A stretch of DNA of 64,000 nucleotides, from contig OZ246012.1 in the NCBI GenBank assembly GCA_965230615.1, forward strand, positions 2,852,001 to 2,916,000, read 5' to 3'. The notes below the pieces were generated by a model. It did not search any database and was not told the origin of the DNA. It saw only the letters and a list, made by a program, of their open reading frames with translations. Below are positions 42,124 through 51,006 of this stretch, piece after piece. Origin of the DNA: G965230615 sp965230615. Its GTDB lineage: Bacteria > Pseudomonadota > Gammaproteobacteria > HTCC5015. The position numbers and the translations under genes were made by a program. Each line of letters starts with the position of its first letter. The first letter of the stretch is position 1.

Positions 42124-42903
42124 ATGCGTATTATATCTCTGAATGCCAACGGGATCCGGGCTGCTGCCCGCAAAGGTTTTTTTGACTGGCTGCCTCAACA
42201 GGCAGCGGATGTTATTTGCATACAAGAAACCAAAGCCCAGATAGACCAGCTCAGTGATGCTGTTTTTCACCCAGAGGGTTATCACTGCTACTATTTTGAT
42301 GCCGAAAAAAAAGGCTATAGCGGCGTGGCTATTTACAGCAAGCATAAGCCCACCAAAGTGATTCGCGGCATTGACGATGGTGGCGAATTTGACAGGGAAG
42401 GCCGTTATCTGGAAGTCCAGTTTAAAGGCTTATCGGTAGTCTCGCTGTATTTGCCTTCTGGTTCATCGAGCGAAGAGCGCCAGGCCGCCAAATTTCGCTT
42501 TCTGGATTTTTTTATGCCTTATTTAAAAGGTCTGCGGCGCAAGCGGCGGGAATACATTATTTGTGGTGACTGGAATATTGCCCATAAAAAAATCGATTTA
42601 AAAAACTGGCGCGGTAACCTGAAAAACTCTGGATTCTTACCTGAGGAGCGTGCCTGGCTAGACCAGTTATTCGATGATGCCGGCTATATCGATGCATTTA
42701 GAGTCATTAATACCGAAGAAGACCAGTTCACCTGGTGGTCAAACCGTGGCCAGGCCTGGGCCAAGAATGTCGGCTGGCGGATTGATTACCAGATTGTCAC
42801 CCCTGGCTTACAAGACAACATCACCGCAGTGGATATTTATAAGGATGAACGCTTTTCCGACCATGCACCGCTGATTATTGACTACGCAATGGATATTGAA
42901 TGA
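42124..42903 (+). CDS. xth: exodeoxyribonuclease III, in the crc position
   Basis: A 259-residue Mg-dependent AP endonuclease/3' exonuclease of the ExoIII family. All catalytic residues are there: Glu35 (CIQETKAQ), Asp149 and Asn151 (CGDWNIAHKK), and Asp246–His247 (FSDHAPL). The stretches KRREYI, DLKNWRGN and WRIDYQ resemble both ExoIII and the Pseudomonas Crc protein, whose gene sits next to pyrE. Crc has lost the active-site residues, whereas this protein keeps them, so nuclease activity is expected. Its stop overlaps the ampG start (ATGA). Confidence 0.92.
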   Translation: MRIISLNANGIRAAARKGFFDWLPQQAADVICIQETKAQIDQLSDAVFHPEGYHCYYFDAEKKGYSGVAIYSKHKPTKVIRGIDDGGEFDREGRYLEVQFKGLSVVSLYLPSGSSSEERQAAKFRFLDFFMPYLKGLRRKRREYIICGDWNIAHKKIDLKNWRGNLKNSGFLPEERAWLDQLFDDAGYIDAFRVINTEEDQFTWWSNRGQAWAKNVGWRIDYQIVTPGLQDNITAVDIYKDERFSDHAPLIIDYAMDIE

Positions 42904-44297
42904 CACCAGCATCGCCTAAGGGCATACATAGCTGGGCAGATGCCTGGCGAATTTATTGCCGCCCGCGAGTGGTCGCGATGGTGTTTCTGGGTTTTTCAGC
43001 AGGCCTGCCTTTTTTACTGGTTTTCTCTACCTTATCGGCCTGGCTGCGGGACTTCGGTGTTAGCCGTACAACCATTGGTTTTTTTAGTTGGATTGGTATT
43101 ACTTACTCGATCAAAGTGTTTTGGGCACCGGTTATCGACCACCTTAGCCTACCGCTGCTAACCGCTAAGCTGGGGCATCGACGCAGCTGGATTTTACTCG
43201 GGCAACTGGGCATCATCATCGGTTTATTAGGCATGGCAGCCATGGATCCTACCGAGCAGCTTGCGCTGCTCGCAGTCTTTGCCTTGCTAGTTGCCTTTGC
43301 TTCGGCTACGCAAGACATCAGCATTGATGCTTATCGAATAGAAGCCTTGGAAGAAGATTACCAAGGCGCAATGGCTGCAGCTTATATTCTTGGCTATCGC
43401 GTGGCCTTGTTAGCCGCAGGTGCGGGGGCTTTATTTGTTGCTGAATACGCTTCCTGGATGCGGGCCTATCAGGCCATGGCAGGTTTAATGCTGTTAGGCA
43501 TTATCACCACACTCCTGGTGGCTGAACCGACAGCAAGACAAGCAGCGAAAAGCATCTTACAAGAACCTCGGGTTCAGCAGTTTCTTGAAAAGCATGCCGC
43601 GCTACCGTCATTGCTAAAGCGCTTTGGTGCCTGGTTTTTAGGCGCGGTAGTCTGCCCTTTTACCGACTTCTTTGTGCGTAATGGACGCTATGCCCTTATT
43701 ATTCTGGCATTGATTGGCTTGTATAAGCTTAGCGATATTACGATGGGGGTGATGGCGAACCCCTTGTATTTAGACTTAGGTTATAGCAAAGCCACAATCG
43801 CAGAAATTTCCAAAGCCTATGGTTTTTTTATGTCCATCGTCGGTGCGGCACTCGGCGGCAGCCTGGTTGTCCGCTATGGTATTTTAAAACCATTGCTGCT
43901 TGGGGCTATTTTGGTTGCCAGCACCAACTTATGTTTTGTCTGGCTGGCGCAACAGGCACCTGAAAAGCTCTATCTGGCTATTGTTATCAGCGCAGATAAT
44001 ATCAGCGGCGGCCTAGCAAGCACGGCGTTTATTGCTTATTTATCCAGCCTAACCAATCAGGCTTATACCGCGACACAGTATGCGTTGTTTTCCTCTTTAA
44101 TGACCTTGCCCGCCAAATTCACCGGCGGCTTTTCGGGTGTGGTTGTCGATCATTATGGTTATCCATTATTTTTTACTTATGCCGCCATTTTAGGTATTCC
44201 GGCCATTCTATTATCGGTGTTTATGATTATGAAACATGATCATATGCAGCAAACCCTTGAAGACAACGCTCAGAAAAACCAACAAGATCTCAGCTAG
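42900..44297 (+). CDS. ampG: AmpG-type muropeptide permease (MFS)
   Basis: A 465-residue major-facilitator protein with about 12–14 TM helices. It matches AmpG through LGFSAGLPFLLVFSTLSAWL, FFSWIGITYSIKVFWAPVID, GHRRSWILLGQLG and FASATQDISIDAYRIE. AmpG imports GlcNAc-anhydroMurNAc peptides for cell-wall recycling and beta-lactamase signalling. Translation is coupled to the ExoIII gene through ATGA. The end overlaps the convergent hemD by 8 nt. Confidence 0.93.
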   Translation: MTPASPKGIHSWADAWRIYCRPRVVAMVFLGFSAGLPFLLVFSTLSAWLRDFGVSRTTIGFFSWIGITYSIKVFWAPVIDHLSLPLLTAKLGHRRSWILLGQLGIIIGLLGMAAMDPTEQLALLAVFALLVAFASATQDISIDAYRIEALEEDYQGAMAAAYILGYRVALLAAGAGALFVAEYASWMRAYQAMAGLMLLGIITTLLVAEPTARQAAKSILQEPRVQQFLEKHAALPSLLKRFGAWFLGAVVCPFTDFFVRNGRYALIILALIGLYKLSDITMGVMANPLYLDLGYSKATIAEISKAYGFFMSIVGAALGGSLVVRYGILKPLLLGAILVASTNLCFVWLAQQAPEKLYLAIVISADNISGGLASTAFIAYLSSLTNQAYTATQYALFSSLMTLPAKFTGGFSGVVVDHYGYPLFFTYAAILGIPAILLSVFMIMKHDHMQQTLEDNAQKNQQDLS

Positions 44298-45123
44298 CAG
44301 CGGTTTTTTCTGCAAATGCCTTGGCTAAGGCAGTCACCATCGGTTTCATAAAATACGCAGACTCTGGCATCAAATCGACTCTCACCCCGGCTGCCTGCAA
44401 CACATCAGCCACCACCGGCCCAACTGCTGCCACCATCGTGCCAGCGAGACCTTGCGCTAACTGTGTTTGCAAATCGTTTTTTTCAGCCACTTTGCGCATA
44501 CGCTTATATTGTGGCTGGCTGGTAAAGGTGATGGCATCAATATTCCCTGCGGCCAGCTGCTCGATCAGCTTAATCACTTGCTGATCATCACTGTCAGATG
44601 CATAAACATAAGGCGCAACGGTAGTGGCCTGCACACCGCGTTGCTGTAGATAGTCTATTAGCTTGGTATTGGGGTCTTCGCCGTAGAGCTGCACCGCAAC
44701 CCGCCGCTGGCTAAGATCCAATTGCGCCAAACTGCTAATCACGCCATCAGTCGTTGGTTGTTCAGCAATCATCGTCGGCTTGAGGCCCAGTGCTTTTAAA
44801 GCCTGTCCTGGTTTGGGGCCTCTGGCCAGTATGCGCATACTGGCCAGAGCCTGGGTAAAATCACTGAGTATCCCCGCCCGCTCGGCAAAGCCGCATAAGC
44901 GCCTGATACCTTCACCGGTCAGCACAATAAAGTCATCATAGGGCTGGGCGATACACGCTTGCAACCAGCCATTAATAGGCTCAGCATTCGGTGCATCAAG
45001 GATAGAAACCAGTGGACAGCGCAATACGGTTGCCCCACGCTTTTCCAACATATCGGCCAAAATATTCAGTTGACGGCTCTCAGGAATAGCAATTGTCCGC
45101 TTGGTCAGTAAAATTTCACTCAT
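44290..45123 (-). CDS. hemD: uroporphyrinogen-III synthase family protein
   Basis: A 277-residue two-lobed HemD-type protein: VLRCPLVSILDAPN, DDFIVLTGEGIRRLC in lobe 1; LYGEDPNTKLIDYLQQRG, ITFTSQPQYKRM and AAVGPVVADVLQAAGVRVD in lobe 2. HemD closes hydroxymethylbilane to uroporphyrinogen III for haem, sirohaem and cobalamin. The usual partner hemC is not next to it. A second HemD-like protein elsewhere (for example a hemCD pair) is possible. Confidence 0.85.
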   Translation of the reverse strand: MSEILLTKRTIAIPESRQLNILADMLEKRGATVLRCPLVSILDAPNAEPINGWLQACIAQPYDDFIVLTGEGIRRLCGFAERAGILSDFTQALASMRILARGPKPGQALKALGLKPTMIAEQPTTDGVISSLAQLDLSQRRVAVQLYGEDPNTKLIDYLQQRGVQATTVAPYVYASDSDDQQVIKLIEQLAAGNIDAITFTSQPQYKRMRKVAEKNDLQTQLAQGLAGTMVAAVGPVVADVLQAAGVRVDLMPESAYFMKPMVTALAKAFAEKTAAS

Positions 45124-45271
45124 AAATGATATATTTCCTCTATATCAGTCTATAATCAGGCACTATAAATAGTGGATATATGCTAGCTTATCTATTATGA
45201 CAGTAAAGTCCTTGGGCGTTATAGAAGACGCCAGCGGTATACAAAATAACTAGAACAAAACCAGCAAAGCT

Positions 45272-46456
45272 ATGACATCGACCTCCAACAAGCCAGCAAA
45301 AATCACACCTAAGATTCTCACCGAACAGATCCGCTTCGCTTTTAATGCCTTTCCAATAACAGTATCGGTACTATTGATTGTCAATGTTGTGATTGCCTAT
45401 CTGGGCTGGAAAGAAGTCAGTGAAACGACTGCTATCTATTGGTTTATCGCCTCTTTTCTTATCGTCGCTCTCAGGCTGGGCCTTTATTATGCCTATAAAG
45501 CCGCTAGCGGCAAAGGTGAAGAAATTAAACCGCAACTTTGGCAGGCGCTGTTCGTTATAATGGCATTGCTCTCAGCTAGCTCGATTAGCTTTGCGGTATT
45601 TCTATTTTTTAAAGGCTTGCCACTGCATAGCCAGACATTATTCACCTTGCTGATCATGGGCATTGCCAGTGGTGCATTGCCGACAATGGCCATCAGCCAA
45701 AAAGCGTATGCTGTTTATATTACGCTGATTATCGCACCATTGACCTTTTTCTATCTCAGCAATGATGCCACTCCGGTAAAATTACTGGGCTTATTATCAT
45801 TAATGTATTTGATTATGATGATACTCACCAGCATTTTGTTCAAACGCTTTATGCTCGATAGCCTGATATATCGCTACCGATCTGAGCAGCTTGCTGACCG
45901 ATTACAAACCGCCAATAAACGTCTATCCAGTGCAAATCAGGATTTACAACGCATCTCCACCATAGACGAACTCACTGGCACCTATAACCGTCGTTATTTT
46001 AACCAGCGCCTGGAAGAAGTATGGGCAGATCATTTACGTGAAGGCCATACAATGGCAACACTGATGATCGATGTTGATTTTTTCAAAATGTATAACGACA
46101 ACTTTGGACACTTACAAGGCGACCACTGTTTAAAGCGTATTGCTGAAGAAATTGTGGGTGTTATTCGGCGGCCACGTGACTTCGTTGCTCGCTTTGGTGG
46201 CGAAGAGTTTATTATGCTGCTACCTAATACCAGCGTGCCAGGCGCTAAACAACTAGCCAACCGCATTCATCAGCGGGTTTTACAGCTTGCCATGCCACAT
46301 AAAAGGCCTGATGAAATCAATCAAGTCAGTGTTAGCATTGGCGGCACAGTAATCCAACCAAGCAACGATAATAATATCGAAATGTTTTTACAAAAAGTTG
46401 ATCAAGCACTGTATCAAGCCAAGAGCACTGGCCGTAACCGCACAGTATTAATTTAA
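45272..46456 (+). CDS. membrane diguanylate cyclase (GGDEF)
   Basis: A 394-residue protein with six TM helices in residues about 20–200, a short coiled coil (LADRLQTANKRLSSANQDL) and a C-terminal GGDEF domain starting at STIDELTGTYNRRYFN. The active site is RFGGEEFIMLLP near residue 309. The inhibitory I-site RPRD lies exactly five residues before GGEEF, so product feedback is expected. It should make cyclic di-GMP on a signal sensed in the membrane. A Rieske gene starts 5 nt after its stop. Confidence 0.93.
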   Translation: MTSTSNKPAKITPKILTEQIRFAFNAFPITVSVLLIVNVVIAYLGWKEVSETTAIYWFIASFLIVALRLGLYYAYKAASGKGEEIKPQLWQALFVIMALLSASSISFAVFLFFKGLPLHSQTLFTLLIMGIASGALPTMAISQKAYAVYITLIIAPLTFFYLSNDATPVKLLGLLSLMYLIMMILTSILFKRFMLDSLIYRYRSEQLADRLQTANKRLSSANQDLQRISTIDELTGTYNRRYFNQRLEEVWADHLREGHTMATLMIDVDFFKMYNDNFGHLQGDHCLKRIAEEIVGVIRRPRDFVARFGGEEFIMLLPNTSVPGAKQLANRIHQRVLQLAMPHKRPDEINQVSVSIGGTVIQPSNDNNIEMFLQKVDQALYQAKSTGRNRTVLI

Positions 46457-46461
46457 CGCTG

Positions 46462-46797
46462 ATGACAAACACTATACTTTGTTCTGTGAGTGCGCTTGAG
46501 GACCCTGGCTCAATCGCCATTGATTTACACCCCGATGATGAAAGCAAACGTTTTTTTGTCGTAAAGCACAATGATGCACTTTATGCTTATCGTAATATTT
46601 GCCCACATGTTGGTGCTCCACTGAATTGGCAAAGCAGCTCATTTTTAAATCGAGATAAAGATTTTATTCAATGCTCATTACATGGCGCATTGTTCAAAAT
46701 AAATTCTGGCCAATGTGTTGCAGGTCCATGCCGAGGTTCAAACCTAATGCCTGTCTCAATAGAAATTAAAGATGGCGATATTCTGCTGCTTGAATAA
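46462..46797 (+). CDS. Rieske 2Fe-2S ferredoxin-like protein
   Basis: A 111-residue protein made of one Rieske domain. The cluster ligands are Cys47/His49 (NICPHVGAPLNW) and Cys71/His74 (FIQCSLHGALF). There is no signal peptide, so it is a cytoplasmic electron carrier, like small Rieske ferredoxins that serve oxygenases or nitrite reductase. It follows the diguanylate cyclase by 5 nt. Its redox partner is not in the window. Confidence 0.9.
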   Translation: MTNTILCSVSALEDPGSIAIDLHPDDESKRFFVVKHNDALYAYRNICPHVGAPLNWQSSSFLNRDKDFIQCSLHGALFKINSGQCVAGPCRGSNLMPVSIEIKDGDILLLE

Positions 46798-46837
46798 GGT
46801 TATTTAATCAGCAGCTAATGCTATTCATTCAATAGCT

Positions 46838-47293
46838 TCAAATGCGTTTGGTCATAAACACACTATTTGGGTCTTCTTTATAGCTCGCAAAAGGTTGGCA
46901 ATACTCAAAGCCAAACTTCTGATACAACTTTCTTGCAGGTTCAAAGTACCGCATTGAACCCGTTTCTAAACTAAGTTTTTGATAATTGCGTTTTTTAGCT
47001 TCATTAATCACAAACTGCAACAGCTGCGCTGCCACACCACGACGCAAGTAAGCTGCTGCCGTACGCATAGACTTTATTTCACCGTGCCCGTTATCCAAGG
47101 TTTTTAATGCCACACAGCCTGCCAACTTATCGCCATCCCATAAGCTCCAAAAAGTAATATCGTCCTGACGCAAGCCCTCAAGATCAAGTGCATGCCGACT
47201 CTCTGGCGGTGACACGGCTTGCATAGCAGCCATATGCTCAGCTAATAGGGCAATAATCTCCTGACCTGTTAGGTCATCTTGTATTATTTCCAC
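46838..47293 (-). CDS. GNAT-family N-acetyltransferase
   Basis: A 152-residue acetyltransferase. The acetyl-CoA loop is AAYLRRGVAAQLLQFVINEA, with strand motifs LAGCVALKTLDNGHGEIKSM and EPARKLYQKFGFEYCQPF. The GTG at 47293 is preferred over an upstream TTG because AGAAGG lies six bases before it and the product then starts at the family's usual point. The substrate is unknown. Confidence 0.88.
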   Translation of the reverse strand: MEIIQDDLTGQEIIALLAEHMAAMQAVSPPESRHALDLEGLRQDDITFWSLWDGDKLAGCVALKTLDNGHGEIKSMRTAAAYLRRGVAAQLLQFVINEAKKRNYQKLSLETGSMRYFEPARKLYQKFGFEYCQPFASYKEDPNSVFMTKRI

Positions 47294-47355
47294 GCTGTAC
47301 CTTCTGTTAAGGACCAACCTCGCTTGACTACATGCCTGATGTTTTCAAATAAACA

Positions 47356-47643
47356 CTAGCCCGCAAATAATTTAATCGCTTTAACTTCGATATGCTCCCA
47401 GACATTGCCTGTGACATAGGGATCATTATCCAGCCATTGATTCAGAGCATCCTGGTCGACAAACTCGACATGTGCCGAGGAACCAATCATTTTGCCACTA
47501 TCGTCAACAATAGCGCCACCACTGATAAAATTGCCTGTTTCGCGCAGCGCGGCCAAACCGGCCAGGTGCTTATCACGCATTGCAAGACGCCTATCTAACG
47601 CACTAGCATCAGTGTAGTCATAAGCTGTAACCACATATTGCAT
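47356..47643 (-). CDS. YciI-like protein
   Basis: A 95-residue ferredoxin-fold protein of the YciI type: YVVTAYDYTDASALDRRLAM, RDKHLAGLAALRETGNF and LDNDPYVTGNVWEHIEV. The putative active His (DKHL) and Asp (NDPY) are conserved. The biological role of most YciI proteins is unknown. The ATG at 47643 has AGGA upstream and removes a short unlikely leader. It lies 62 nt upstream of the GNAT gene on the same strand. Confidence 0.88.
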   Translation of the reverse strand: MQYVVTAYDYTDASALDRRLAMRDKHLAGLAALRETGNFISGGAIVDDSGKMIGSSAHVEFVDQDALNQWLDNDPYVTGNVWEHIEVKAIKLFAG

Positions 47644-47875
47644 TGTTTTATCCTGTTTCAAAAAAAACGATTATATCAAGCCTGCATGATTTCATGATGA
47701 CAGGCAGGCTTTACAAGCAATCATATGCTTAGCCCAATAGCGTAATTTATCGTTAAGTCTTAAGCAAATTATCTATTTACTTATAAACTCATCTCGCCTT
47801 AGACGCTTTACTAAGTCTATACTTTGCACTTTCTACCTAGCATTATTATTGAATCCGAAGAGACTCAAATAAAAT

Positions 47876-48802
47876 ATGTTTATGCGTTTTTTCCCGCTAT
47901 GGGCATTAATACTAGCTATTATCGCTTATAGCAAGCCCGATTTCTTTATCCAACTAAAGCCTTTAATCATCCCTTTATTAGGCTTAATTATGTTTGGCAT
48001 GGGTATTACCTTATTACCGGAAGACTTCAAGCGTGTATTGCAACAACCTAAGTGGGTTGCTATTGGCATTGCCTTGCAGTTTATATTAATGCCTTTACTT
48101 GCTTGGGCTTTAGGCCTGGCTTTATCGTTACCCAAAGAGTATTTACTGGGATTGATTTTGGTCGGAAGTTGCTCTGGTGGCACTGCATCCAATGTTATTT
48201 GTTATTTATCGCGTGGCGATGTCGCCCTCTCAATTACACTGACAACAGCTTCTACCTTATTAGGTGTTATTGCAACACCATTGCTGACCTGGCTATATCT
48301 TAAACAAAGTATCGATGTGCCTTTTGTATCAATGCTAATCACTATTTTTAAAATTATTATTATTCCAGTATTAGCAGGCGTTCTTATTAACAGGCTCTTT
48401 GGTAAAGGTTTAAAACCTTATCTCGCGGTGTTTCCACGAGTCTCTGTCTTCGCTATTGTGCTGATTATTGCGATCATTGTGGCGCTAAACCAAACACATT
48501 TAAGTAAACTCGGCCTATTACTGTGCTTGGCAGTCAGCTTACATAATTTACTTGGCTTGTTAAGTGGTTATAGCTTAGGGCGCTTGTTGGGCGCGGATGA
48601 ACAACGTGCCAGAACCCTGGCGATTGAGGTGGGTATGCAGAACTCCGGGCTGGCTGTCGCCTTAGCCGTCAAATATTTCTCTGCTGCGGCAGCGCTGCCA
48701 GGTGCTTTATTTTCACTCTGGCATAATATTAGTGGTGCTTTGCTAGCTGCATATTGGCGGACGAAACCACCCCAACACGCGTCAAGTGATAGCAACGATT
48801 AA
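47876..48802 (+). CDS. bile acid:sodium symporter family transporter
   Basis: A 308-residue protein with about ten TM helices. It matches the BASS/SBF family: LIPLLGLIMFGMGITLLPED, LILVGSCSGGTASNVICYL (the Na-site motif) and ALAIEVGMQNSGLAVALA-like text near residue 245. Bacterial members import bile-acid-like or organic anions with sodium, often keto acids such as pantoate. The substrate here is unknown. It converges on the next gene with a 4-nt overlap. Confidence 0.92.
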   Translation: MFMRFFPLWALILAIIAYSKPDFFIQLKPLIIPLLGLIMFGMGITLLPEDFKRVLQQPKWVAIGIALQFILMPLLAWALGLALSLPKEYLLGLILVGSCSGGTASNVICYLSRGDVALSITLTTASTLLGVIATPLLTWLYLKQSIDVPFVSMLITIFKIIIIPVLAGVLINRLFGKGLKPYLAVFPRVSVFAIVLIIAIIVALNQTHLSKLGLLLCLAVSLHNLLGLLSGYSLGRLLGADEQRARTLAIEVGMQNSGLAVALAVKYFSAAAALPGALFSLWHNISGALLAAYWRTKPPQHASSDSND

Positions 48803-49101
48803 TCGCTGCTATCACCTTCTTCTGCAAACCAATCCTGTAATGCAGCAATAATTTTTTCTGCCTGGTCACGACTTGAAATGGTAAATTTGGACTTTTGCTG
48901 ATACTCGCCATTGCGTTTTTGATAGCGGCGTATTGAGTACTTGTCAGGCCCATACTCTTCGGTCTTACGATTTAAATCTTGATAACGATACAAAATCGTT
49001 GCCCACGCACCTTTCGTTAAGACTTTTTTATCAATTTGCTTAACCGTTGTCACACCATTCTCAGTGTACTCTATCGTTAACTCTTCAACATCAGATGCCA
49101 T
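48799..49101 (-). CDS. hypothetical conserved small protein
   Basis: A 100-residue soluble protein. It begins with a beta hairpin (VEELTIEYTENGVTTVKQID), then VLTKGAWATILYRYQDLNRK, YSIRRYQKRNGEYQQKSKF and a helix that is acidic at its end (AEKIIAALQDWFAEE). The ATG at 49101 has GAGGAT before it. I do not recognise a named family. It lies 30 nt after the GcvR-like gene, so the two may be cotranscribed. Confidence 0.75.
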   Translation of the reverse strand: MASDVEELTIEYTENGVTTVKQIDKKVLTKGAWATILYRYQDLNRKTEEYGPDKYSIRRYQKRNGEYQQKSKFTISSRDQAEKIIAALQDWFAEEGDSSD

Positions 49102-49131
49102 TTTTATCCTCGCTTGCTCTTTAATCCACAA

Positions 49132-49665
49132 TTAATCGTCAATCGCATTCCAGCTACTTTGCATATTTAACCATGTCGCAGTACTACTGACAGTGGCCAA
49201 ACAGGCCTCTGCCCGCGCTGCAGGTATCGCCACCGCTAAGCGGATAAGATACTGCGTATTGCTATCGGTATCAATTTTATGCGTGCCCATACTCACAATA
49301 TTGGCTTCATAATCAATAAATACTTCTGTTAAGCGCGCGACCAAACCTGGCTGGTCTGCGCCTTGCAATGTAACTTGATGCGTAATCAAGCTATTACTAT
49401 CAGGGTTATCTTTGCTGGCTGTGTACTCACTGACAACAATATTCGCTTTCGCCAACACCGGCAAGCGCTGCAACTGCTGCTTCAGCTCTGCCAGGCTCAT
49501 CGTCTCTGGCAACTCGCATACGCCTTTTAGCTCTGCTGATTCACCACGTAAGGCAAAATAGGTATCACTTAAATTAATATTTAAATCAAACAATAGGCCA
49601 CTGATTGATGCAATTAAGCCTTTTTGATCTGGGCAGTCTATCGACAACCATATATTCTTAGCCAT
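49132..49665 (-). CDS. gcvR: GcvR-like protein with two ACT domains
   Basis: A 177-residue protein with two ACT domains: residues about 4–75 (SIDCPDQKGLIASISGLLFD) and about 92–165 (TLQGADQPGLVARLTEVFID). This layout matches GcvR, which in E. coli blocks the GcvA activator of glycine cleavage in response to glycine. Related two-ACT proteins have other roles, so the symbol is tentative. The ATG at 49665 has GGAAGGAAG upstream and overlaps the end of the DUF1761 gene by 8 nt. Confidence 0.85.
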   Translation of the reverse strand: MAKNIWLSIDCPDQKGLIASISGLLFDLNINLSDTYFALRGESAELKGVCELPETMSLAELKQQLQRLPVLAKANIVVSEYTASKDNPDSNSLITHQVTLQGADQPGLVARLTEVFIDYEANIVSMGTHKIDTDSNTQYLIRLAVAIPAARAEACLATVSSTATWLNMQSSWNAIDD

Positions 49666-50149
49666 TGCTTTCTTCCTTCCGCTGTTGGCGGCGGTTCCAG
49701 GCAGCGATACAAAGCCCGCCAATAATAAACATCAATAAATCACGCCCCATATCAATCAACGTCAAGCCAATGGGTCGTTGTGCAAAACTGTGGTGCATTA
49801 GTGTAACCATAAATAAAAACACAAACCAACAGAAAACCGCATAGCTCACACCTCGGAGCAAGGTATTGACCGATAGCTTGATAAACACCAATACCAAGGC
49901 GTAGTACAACACTGCTGTACTGATTATAGAGAGTAAAAACGGCTTATAAAAAACAAATGTATCCGAACGCGGAATACTGGATAAGGAAAAATCCGCATAA
50001 ACGATCCATTTAAAACCGAATAAATAAGGGGAATACCAGAGAAAACTCAGTAGCTGCATCGCAATGACCATTAGCCATACAATAATATGCCAGCTGAGTG
50101 CTAATTTGATGCGTGCCTTGATATGTGGGTTGGTAGGTGGAGCAGACAC
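49658..50149 (-). CDS. DUF1761-type membrane protein
   Basis: A 163-residue membrane protein with four predicted TM helices. The stretch LLSFLWYSPYLFGFKWIVY near residue 33 is the WYSPxxFGxxW motif typical of DUF1761. The function of this family is unknown. It overlaps the GcvR-like gene by 8 nt, so the two are coupled. The C-terminus is basic and cytoplasmic (WNRRQQRKEESNG). Confidence 0.82.
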   Translation of the reverse strand: MSAPPTNPHIKARIKLALSWHIIVWLMVIAMQLLSFLWYSPYLFGFKWIVYADFSLSSIPRSDTFVFYKPFLLSIISTAVLYYALVLVFIKLSVNTLLRGVSYAVFCWFVFLFMVTLMHHSFAQRPIGLTLIDMGRDLLMFIIGGLCIAAWNRRQQRKEESNG

Positions 50150-50199
50150 TTGCCAGGCGTAATCTTTAGGTTATTGAAGGTTATTAGATAGGCCTTAAG

Positions 50200-51006
50200 T
50201 TACAGAAATTGCGACCAGTCTTTAGAAAGATCACCAAACACAAAAAAAGCCGGGTTTAGTAATGACTCTTTAGTATTGTAGCGCATTGGCTGCATTTCTG
50301 TCGTTAGAATCGCACCGCCCGCCTCTTCAACAATGCATTGCGCGGCTGCAGTGTCCCATTCGGAGGTTGGGCCTAAGCGAGGGTATAAGTCAGCTTTGCC
50401 CTCTGCCACCAAACAGGCCTTCAGGATACTGCCCATATTAATGATATTGTATTTACCCAGACGTTGCAGATAGTCTCGCAAGCGTTGGTTGGAGTGGCTG
50501 CGACTGCCAGCAACCCGAATACAGTCAGCGACCGAAGGTTGCACATGAATCGCGACTTCTGGCTGTTCATCATTGTACTTTTTATAAGCACCATTACCTC
50601 GACTGGCAAAGTAGGTCTGCTGTTGCACGGGCGCATGCACCACACCTAATGTTGGCTGGTGTTCCTCAATCAGGGCGATAATAACGGCAAACTCACCATT
50701 GCGTTTCACAAATTCGCGCGTGCCATCTAAGGGGTCAACCAGCCAATAGCGTGACCACTGTTGGCGCTGCTCAAAGCTAATTTGTGAAGCTTCTTCAGAT
50801 AATACCGGAATATCGGGGGTAATATCGCGTAGCCCGGCCACAATATGCTCATGAGCACACATATCTGCTGCGGTGACAGGCGACTCATCGGCTTTATTAT
50901 TCACCTCAAACTCTGTTTCATACACCCCAAGAATTAACTCACCTGCGCCTCTTGCCAGCGCAATAATCGGCTGCTCCAGTGCTTTGAGTTCTTCGGGACT
51001 AAACAT
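50200..51006 (-). CDS. cysQ: 3'(2'),5'-bisphosphate nucleotidase
   Basis: A 268-residue lithium-sensitive phosphatase of the inositol-monophosphatase fold. The metal site is VLSEEASQ plus YWLVDPLDGTREFVKRNGEF, and the second site is SEWDTAAAQCIVEEAGG. CysQ removes 3'-phosphoadenosine 5'-phosphate from sulfate assimilation and ACP maturation. The ATG at 51006 has GGAG upstream and overlaps the end of nudE by 8 nt. The cysQ–nudE–yrfG cluster is conserved in gammaproteobacteria. Confidence 0.95.
   Translation of the reverse strand: MFSPEELKALEQPIIALARGAGELILGVYETEFEVNNKADESPVTAADMCAHEHIVAGLRDITPDIPVLSEEASQISFEQRQQWSRYWLVDPLDGTREFVKRNGEFAVIIALIEEHQPTLGVVHAPVQQQTYFASRGNGAYKKYNDEQPEVAIHVQPSVADCIRVAGSRSHSNQRLRDYLQRLGKYNIINMGSILKACLVAEGKADLYPRLGPTSEWDTAAAQCIVEEAGGAILTTEMQPMRYNTKESLLNPAFFVFGDLSKDWSQFL

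Noticed and set aside
47678..47711. Hairpin AAGCCTGC/GCAGGCTT upstream of the YciI gene
   Set aside because: It lies in a divergent promoter region, has an 18-nt loop and no T-run, so terminator or RNA status cannot be supported.
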